A stretch of 10,993 bases of DNA. Source: Globomyces pollinis-pini. Its lineage: Eukaryota > Chytridiomycota > Chytridiomycetes > Rhizophydiales > Globomycetaceae. The notes beneath the pieces were generated by a model. It ran no database searches and had not been told where the DNA came from. It was given only the letters and a program-made list of their open reading frames with translations. The stretch is from the NCBI GenBank assembly GCA_025399215.1, contig MU621545.1, positions 1 through 10,993 of the forward strand, read 5' to 3'. The translations under genes were made by a program, and so were the position numbers. Numbering within the stretch: position 1 is the first letter of the stretch; the number at the start of each line of letters is the position of its first letter. Of the stretch, positions 7,030 through 10,993 are shown piece by piece.

Positions 7030-7265
7030 AGATATTTCCTAGAAGATGAAATGTTTGAACTTCAAATGGAGTATATTACCCCCCCCATGAAGGTAAATGA
7101 ACTTTCTACTCAGAGAACAATCGATACGGACAATCCATCATTGACCACTTGTGGACATCACACCCGGATAACTTTCCTTACTTCAAGGTGTTTGAAGGAG
7201 ACTATCACCTGCAGTCCGACCATAACCTACTACTTATTGTCAACCCTCCATCTCAGATCCTCCCT
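7030..7265 (+). pseudogene. LINE endonuclease domain, C-terminal part
   Basis: The frame starting at 7086 reads HEGK, a TGA where Trp is expected, then TFYSENNRYGQSIIDHLW and later YHLQSDHNLLLIV. SIIDH and SDHNLL are the two conserved blocks near the C-terminus of AP-type LINE endonucleases; the SDH aspartate and histidine are active-site residues. Upstream, ITPP in another frame is joined through a run of eight C (7079-7086), the likely frameshift site. After SDHNLLLIVNPPSQ the frame slips again to WKLNRLNDPLKVQ, a typical LINE post-endonuclease linker. Confidence 0.75.
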
Positions 7266-7650
7266 TACAACTCAAATCTTGGAAACTCAATAGGCTCAAT
7301 GACCCATTGAAAGTGCAAACGGTGCGTTCAGGCAAAAGAAAGACTAACGACCAAGCTCTCTAGGATACTACATGATATAATGGACCAGAATAACACGAGC
7401 ATGAACTACCGAGATTGCCAAGAGGAAATAGATAAAGCATGGCGAACGATAACACACTTTTACCATAGAATTCTGACAAACATATAGGCAAACAAAAACA
7501 AAAAATTTCAATTGGAGCTTGTCAGTCTGCGGAAATTATACTACAATACTTCCATCGATCGTACTTTTGCTGACGTTATTAGGATTGAACTAAATTCCAT
7601 CAAAAAGAAAAATCAGTTATACTATCAAAATGAATAAGAAGACCGCCTAA

Positions 7651-8158
7651 CTACAAAAACTGGAAAAACTCAACACGCTTGATAAACATTCACTACTAAA
7701 GGAATTCTCGAAACTGAAGTCACAACAGAATGAATCTAACTTCAAATGCAAGTTAGACCACTCTTCCCTCGATATGTATGAACATCTAAAACACTTTAGT
7801 AATGTTTTCAAGAACCCTAACCAAGCAACACCCGATAGACCACAATCTGTGCAAATAACAAATGTACAAGACATACCAAGTGTCGATGAAGTACTAGCCG
7901 CTATGAAACCTTCTGGTAGTAACAAATCCCCGGGTGTAGATCAAATAAAAATAAGGTATACAGGTGTACTCCAAACTATTCCATACAATAATGCGGTGTG
8001 GAATAACACCCCAACAATGGAACATAGCTCATGTTGTTCCTATCGGGAAACAGAAAGGTAACAGCTTGGAAATACAAAACTACCGTCCGATTTCTCTCAC
8101 TATAGTGGCACGAAAGATTTTCGAAAGAATACTCACGAACAGGCTCCAACAAATGCAA
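7651..8158 (+). pseudogene. LINE reverse transcriptase, N-terminal part (fingers)
   Basis: Frame one (7651-7960) gives YEHLKHFSNVFKNP, then PSVDEVLAAMKPSGSNKSPG and VDQIK. The 'NKSPGVDQI' string corresponds to the 'kapGpDgi' block at the start of LINE RTs. A frameshift near 7960 leads to HTIMRCGITPQQWNIAHVVP, IGKQKG, QNYRPISLT and ARKIFERILTNRL, the conserved 'W..a.v.pi.KkG....nyRPIsl....Kl.E.il..rl' block. A TAG at 8159 ends it. The polymerase palm motifs do not follow. Confidence 0.85.
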
Positions 8159-8197
8159 TAGAACAATACCATTATCAGTCTATTAAAGACCTCTAGT

Positions 8198-8452
8198 ATG
8201 AAACGTCTGCATCACTATGAAAAACAGCTAATGTGCCGCCTTATCCAACCTACCAACGAAGTATCAAACATTATCACCGCAAATAGAAAATTACTAAATG
8301 CGCATCAACAACGACTTCTCTTTCTCTGGAAGTTAGGATCAATACCTATCCATCCCTACGTACCGTGTCAACGTTGCAGGGAGGCTGCATCCAGGACTCA
8401 TATTAATATTTGCTACAGCTTTGAAGACCGACTACCTCTTCTTGAAAAATGA
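8198..8452 (+). pseudogene. LINE C-terminal zinc-binding (zf-RVT-like) domain
   Basis: The frame reads QQRLLFLWKLGSIPIHPYVP, then CQRCREAASRTHINICYSFE. It resembles the reverse-transcriptase zinc-binding domain, in which a 'r.lLwkllhg.lP' segment precedes a Cys-x2-Cys...His-x3/4-Cys knuckle. The two first cysteines are at 8366-8368 and 8375-8377. It is in the same frame as the RT fragment, separated only by TAG at 8159 and about 12 codons, which shows that the intervening RT core was deleted. A TGA at 8450 stops the frame. Confidence 0.6.
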
Positions 8453-8462
8453 GACCCCCCAA

Positions 8463-8720
8463 AACACATACATCCCTGAAGCAAACCTCCTCGATATCTA
8501 CATAGATGACTTTCCCTCACTTTTACCGGAAGTTAATGCCAAATAGTCATCCCTTGTAGAATTCGTACAAGAAATTTGCAACTATGTTATTCGCCATTCC
8601 GCTGTATAACAACTTAAAGCATTAAAGATGGATGGAAGCTGCAGATGAATGGGTATTTACGTTGACATCGTAATAATTGAAACCGATGTGCCCTTGCTCA
8701 CCACTTGTATAAATTTTTGA
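8463..8720 (+). pseudogene. LINE C-terminal tail, possible start of an RNase H domain
   Basis: One frame runs through three stops and still reads as protein: NTYIPEANLLDIYIDDFPSL, SSLVEFVQEICNYVIRHSAV, then LKALKMDGSCR and MGIYVDI. In LINEs with a zf-RVT domain an RNase H domain often follows, and its first strand commonly reads 'TDGSc...aGiGv'. DGSC here is a weak but positioned match. The link to RNase H is inference. Confidence 0.35.
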
Positions 8721-9788
8721 AGCTAAAGGACTACTCGACCTTGATTGCTACTCTTGCCGTGGATCTATTCAATCACACAATCTGCCGTCTTACTATCCTT
8801 ACCCCAAACCTTCTCTAACATCCCATGAATAAACTGATTCTCCCACTTATGTTTCAATTAACTCTCACTTTTGTGTCCCAATGCCTAGATGCGATTAAAG
8901 GGAATTTATTAATATGAAATTAATAAAATATGATTAAAAATTGAAAAATTTGAAATTGAAATTGGGGAAAATTCCACTTAATGATTTAGCTCCACTGTTA
9001 TTTATATTATACAGAATATTGACTAGTGAATCAAATGTAAGTTTATTTCCAACTGACGAACATTCATTTGTCACTCTAATGTCCTTATTATTTAGGATTG
9101 TTATCTTGATAAACTGAAGAAGTTTTAGTGAGAAACAAATTACGATGGAACATTTCCATTTGTTCACGTTTTCATTCTAACCTACAAAATGGATTTCAGA
9201 AAGAGCAATCAGGTATTTTATTTATTTAATTAATCACTTTTATCGAATCCAACACCGTTGTTCAGTTGTCGTTGTTTCATATTTCGATTTGATTTGTTGA
9301 TTCAAAGTTGATATTTATTTTCACTCTATCGTTTCGTCCTTTAATATATTGTTTCTAGATAACCTACCATTTATTGTAAAAATTACACCCACGAAGATTA
9401 ATTTACAATTCTTTTATTAGTGGGTCGCATATGGTATGATTTCCAGTGTGACCAATTCACGATGGACATAAATACAACTCCCAATGTCTCACCAGTAACT
9501 TATAAGACGCGATGCAAGCTCTATGTAATTATTATATCTATTACACAGTTACATATATTTTTTAGTATTCGAAACTATGTTTTCAGAAAGCGACAAAAAT
9601 ATTTATAAAGCGGTTTGCCTGTTTTATGTCAACTACAAAATCTACAAAATGCTGAGACGATTTATGAAACTACTTTGACCTCAAATTAGTATTGTATCAA
9701 CTTTTTTTTACATATAAGTGTTTTATCAGGCAAATTGTTCTCAAATGCGATTTGAAAGAATACCACAAATCATGTCAAAATGTTCAAC
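8721..9788. other. Intergenic stretch, no recognised gene; one candidate spliced fragment
   Basis: No domain or transposon end was recognised. On the plus strand 9037-9095 has strong intron-like ends (GTAAGT...ctctaat...TTATTTAG, 59 nt). Joining 8990-9036 to 9096-9128 gives an open phrase LYRILTSESN/DCYLDKLKKF with a stop. No start codon or upstream exon could be placed. Further intron-like strings occur at 9376-9420 and 9524-9564, but frames do not connect. This could be a decayed or fast-evolving gene, or chance in AT-rich DNA. A perfect palindrome-like word tattaatatgaaattaata is at about 8908-8926. Confidence 0.3.
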
Positions 9789-9794
9789 TTTATT
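9789..9794 (-). terminator. Poly(A) signal AATAAA overlapping the stop of the FSH gene
   Basis: The minus strand reads TTT TAA ATAAAG: the AATAAA signal shares the last A of the TAA stop codon (9794-9796). If used, the 3' UTR would be only a few tens of nucleotides. Confidence 0.4.
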
Positions 9795-10947
9795 TAAAAA
9801 TTGTTCAAATTCTTGATTTTATCCATGAGTTTAATGATTGATTTATCATCATTGATATCATAAGTTCCAGATTTACCACTTGATTCAGAAAACTGCACAT
9901 CCACTGTCCAAGTTTTGGAACATTTCTTTGATTTGATTTGATTCTCGACTTTATGGAAAATAGATGATGTCCCAGGTAATCCCAATAGTATATCAACGGG
10001 ACCAATGCTATCCAAATCTTGAATCAGACCATTAACTTCTTTTTGGTCATCTTGAATAAATCTTCTGAAGGTCGATGGTGTTTTGACTTTGACAAATATC
10101 AATGATAAAGTGTACTTGGTTTGATCAAATGAATCAAGTAATTTAGTACAGAAATCTTGGTAATGTGTAAGTTTGTTCGAGTAAATAACTCCAATTCGAA
10201 CTCGTGTTACTTCAGTAGTGATTTGCACAGGAACAGTGGTCATACTTTCCTTCATGGTACCAACCAAAGTATAAGTAGCTAAAAGAGCATCATGGAAGTA
10301 AGAAGCAAATTCTGCATCCTTTGGAATTTCATGCCCAAACTCATGTTGGATACTTTTACAGTATTCACGTTGATATCGCTGTAGCATGTCACTTCCAATT
10401 CGTTCTGATTCCAGTTTTCCTGAAAAGTGTAGCGATAGTTCTTTAAGAGGCTTCGAGCAAACCAATTGTGGTACCAACAGAGGAATTCCAGAAGCCAGAA
10501 TACTAATATTCCATAATTTTTTCAAATTTTGTTCAGCAACCAATCGATCAAGTATTTCCACTAAGGAAGCTCCTTGAGAGAAACCGAGAATGGCATCAAC
10601 TCGTTTGAACTGTTCAAGTTTTTTATAAACTTGAAGACACTTTTCAACAACATCATTTTCATGTATAGACCACCAATCAAAGTGTTTCATACCTGTCTTA
10701 TTTGAGTCTAATGGGTTACTAATAATTGTAAGATACCGTAATAAGTTGAGCTCACATCACCTTCCAAGAACACAAATTGAATATCATTCTGACAAGTATT
10801 GATAATTTCCGACATTTGATGTTCAAAAATAACTTTGTTTTGCGCTTGACCATGAAAGCAAACAACAAGCAATCTATCATCTTCCACGTAATCTTTCTCC
10901 ATAAGTTTCTGTATTTCTACATCAGAATGTGTCTGAGCCATAGTCAT
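9794..10947 (-). CDS. FSH-family serine hydrolase with a degenerate second FSH-like domain (two exons)
   Basis: Exons 10947-10737 and 10707-9794 give 374 residues. Domain one (about 25-215) is an alpha/beta hydrolase of the FSH (family of serine hydrolases, Fsh1-like) group. It shows RLLVVCFHGQAQN (oxyanion-loop HG), VFLEGD, the nucleophile elbow GFSQGAS with Ser114, a candidate Asp177, and EFGHEIPKD with His196. Domain two (about 240-374) repeats the pattern: VRIGVIYSNKLTHYQDF mirrors the first strand and helix, and GPVDILLGLPGTSS aligns with VDAILGFSQGAS. However, Gly-Leu-Pro-Gly replaces the Ser elbow and no Asp/His region follows. Typical FSH proteins are about 220-260 residues, so this one is unusually long. 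The frame is open to the window edge upstream of the ATG, so an earlier start or exon is possible. Substrate unknown; cytosolic (no signal peptide seen). Confidence 0.8.
10708..10736 (-). other. Intron 1 of the FSH gene (29 nt)
   Basis: The intron opens GTATCT and ends CCATTAG, phase 1, with taac about 8 nt before the acceptor as a possible branch site. It joins LEGDVSSTYY to DSNKTGMKHFDWW, which is typical FSH order. Retention meets TAG formed by the acceptor itself. Confidence 0.88.
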
Positions 10948-10993
10948 TAATATTGGTCTTTTAAAGATTGAATTGGTAGAAACATTAATTGCA
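10948..10993 (-). other. Upstream edge of the FSH gene
   Basis: The 46 nt before the chosen ATG are AT-rich with no in-frame stop up to the window end. They are taken as 5' UTR or promoter, but N-terminal coding sequence cannot be excluded. A second in-frame ATG lies two codons downstream (M-T-M). Confidence 0.3.

Larger units (their letters stand above)
7030..8720 (+). mobile_element. Non-LTR retrotransposon (LINE) remnant, 5'-truncated and internally deleted
   Basis: A chain of LINE ORF2-type fragments lies on the plus strand in the expected order: AP-endonuclease C-terminus (7030-7265), linker (7271-7650), N-terminal reverse transcriptase (7651-8158), zinc-binding domain (8198-8452) and a C-terminal segment (8463-8720). 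Several frameshifts and stops separate them. The stops include TGA at 7098, TAG at 7485, TAA at 7635, TAG at 8159 and TAA at 8607. The RT palm with the catalytic [FY]xDD motif is missing between about 8160 and 8200, so a large internal piece was lost. Domain order EN-RT-zf-RVT, possibly then RNase H, resembles LINEs of plants and zygomycete fungi. There is no poly(A) tail. It is dead. Confidence 0.8.

Noticed and set aside
8499..8510. YIDD, resembling the catalytic [FY]xDD of reverse transcriptases
   Set aside because: It lies after the zinc-binding domain and is followed by FPSLLPEV, not by the usual strand; the real RT core is missing from this copy.
8934..9167. 77-codon minus-strand frame
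   Set aside because: It is Asn/Ile/Phe/Lys-rich low-complexity sequence without a motif or splice partner.
9420..9608. 62-codon plus-strand frame, with a possible intron at 9524-9564
   Set aside because: The upstream intron-like string (9376-9420) does not join in a frame that stays open, so no coherent gene model could be made.

Overview
This is a eukaryotic nuclear window. It is AT-rich and holds two intron-containing genes, both on the minus strand, in a landscape of decayed transposons. Five of the six introns that can be placed by reading frame and domain continuity are only 29-32 nt long (the sixth is 46 nt). All have GT-AG ends and use the standard stop codons. The hAT and LINE families, the FSH-type hydrolase and the FixL-like PAS protein fit an early-diverging (zoosporic or zygomycete-grade) fungus best. 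That placement is inference; a related unicellular eukaryote is not excluded.

Layout. 1-180: copy A of a dispersed repeat whose copy B lies at 5920-6118. 211-1126: hAT DNA-transposon debris, namely a 3' terminal and subterminal region, a frameshifted C-terminal transposase fragment (minus), two tandem tRNA-like (B-box plus T-run) units and a second subterminal-like block. 1318-4479 (minus): a six-exon gene for a protein of about 997 residues with a long coiled coil followed by four PAS domains. The first PAS domain carries the histidine and arginine spacing of the FixL haem pocket. 4480-7029: mostly empty intergenic DNA with short tandem repeats, a 127-bp nested foldback, repeat copy B and a third tRNA-like unit. 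7030-8720 (plus): a decayed non-LTR retrotransposon (LINE) with a recognisable endonuclease C-terminus, N-terminal reverse-transcriptase part, zinc-binding domain and possible RNase H start, but no RT catalytic core. 8721-9788: no recognisable gene. 9794-10947 (minus): a two-exon FSH-family serine hydrolase whose C-terminal third looks like a second FSH domain that has lost its catalytic serine.

Functional reading. The two intact genes are single eukaryotic transcription units and no operon logic applies. The PAS protein has no kinase, cyclase or DNA-binding output in the predicted chain, so it would signal through its coiled coil and partners. If its first PAS domain binds haem it would be an oxygen or redox-gas sensor. 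The hydrolase is a cytosolic-type alpha/beta hydrolase of unknown substrate. Nothing in the sequence ties the two genes together. The most notable items are the FixL-like pocket in a coiled-coil/PAS protein, the ultra-short introns and the tandem active/degenerate FSH architecture.
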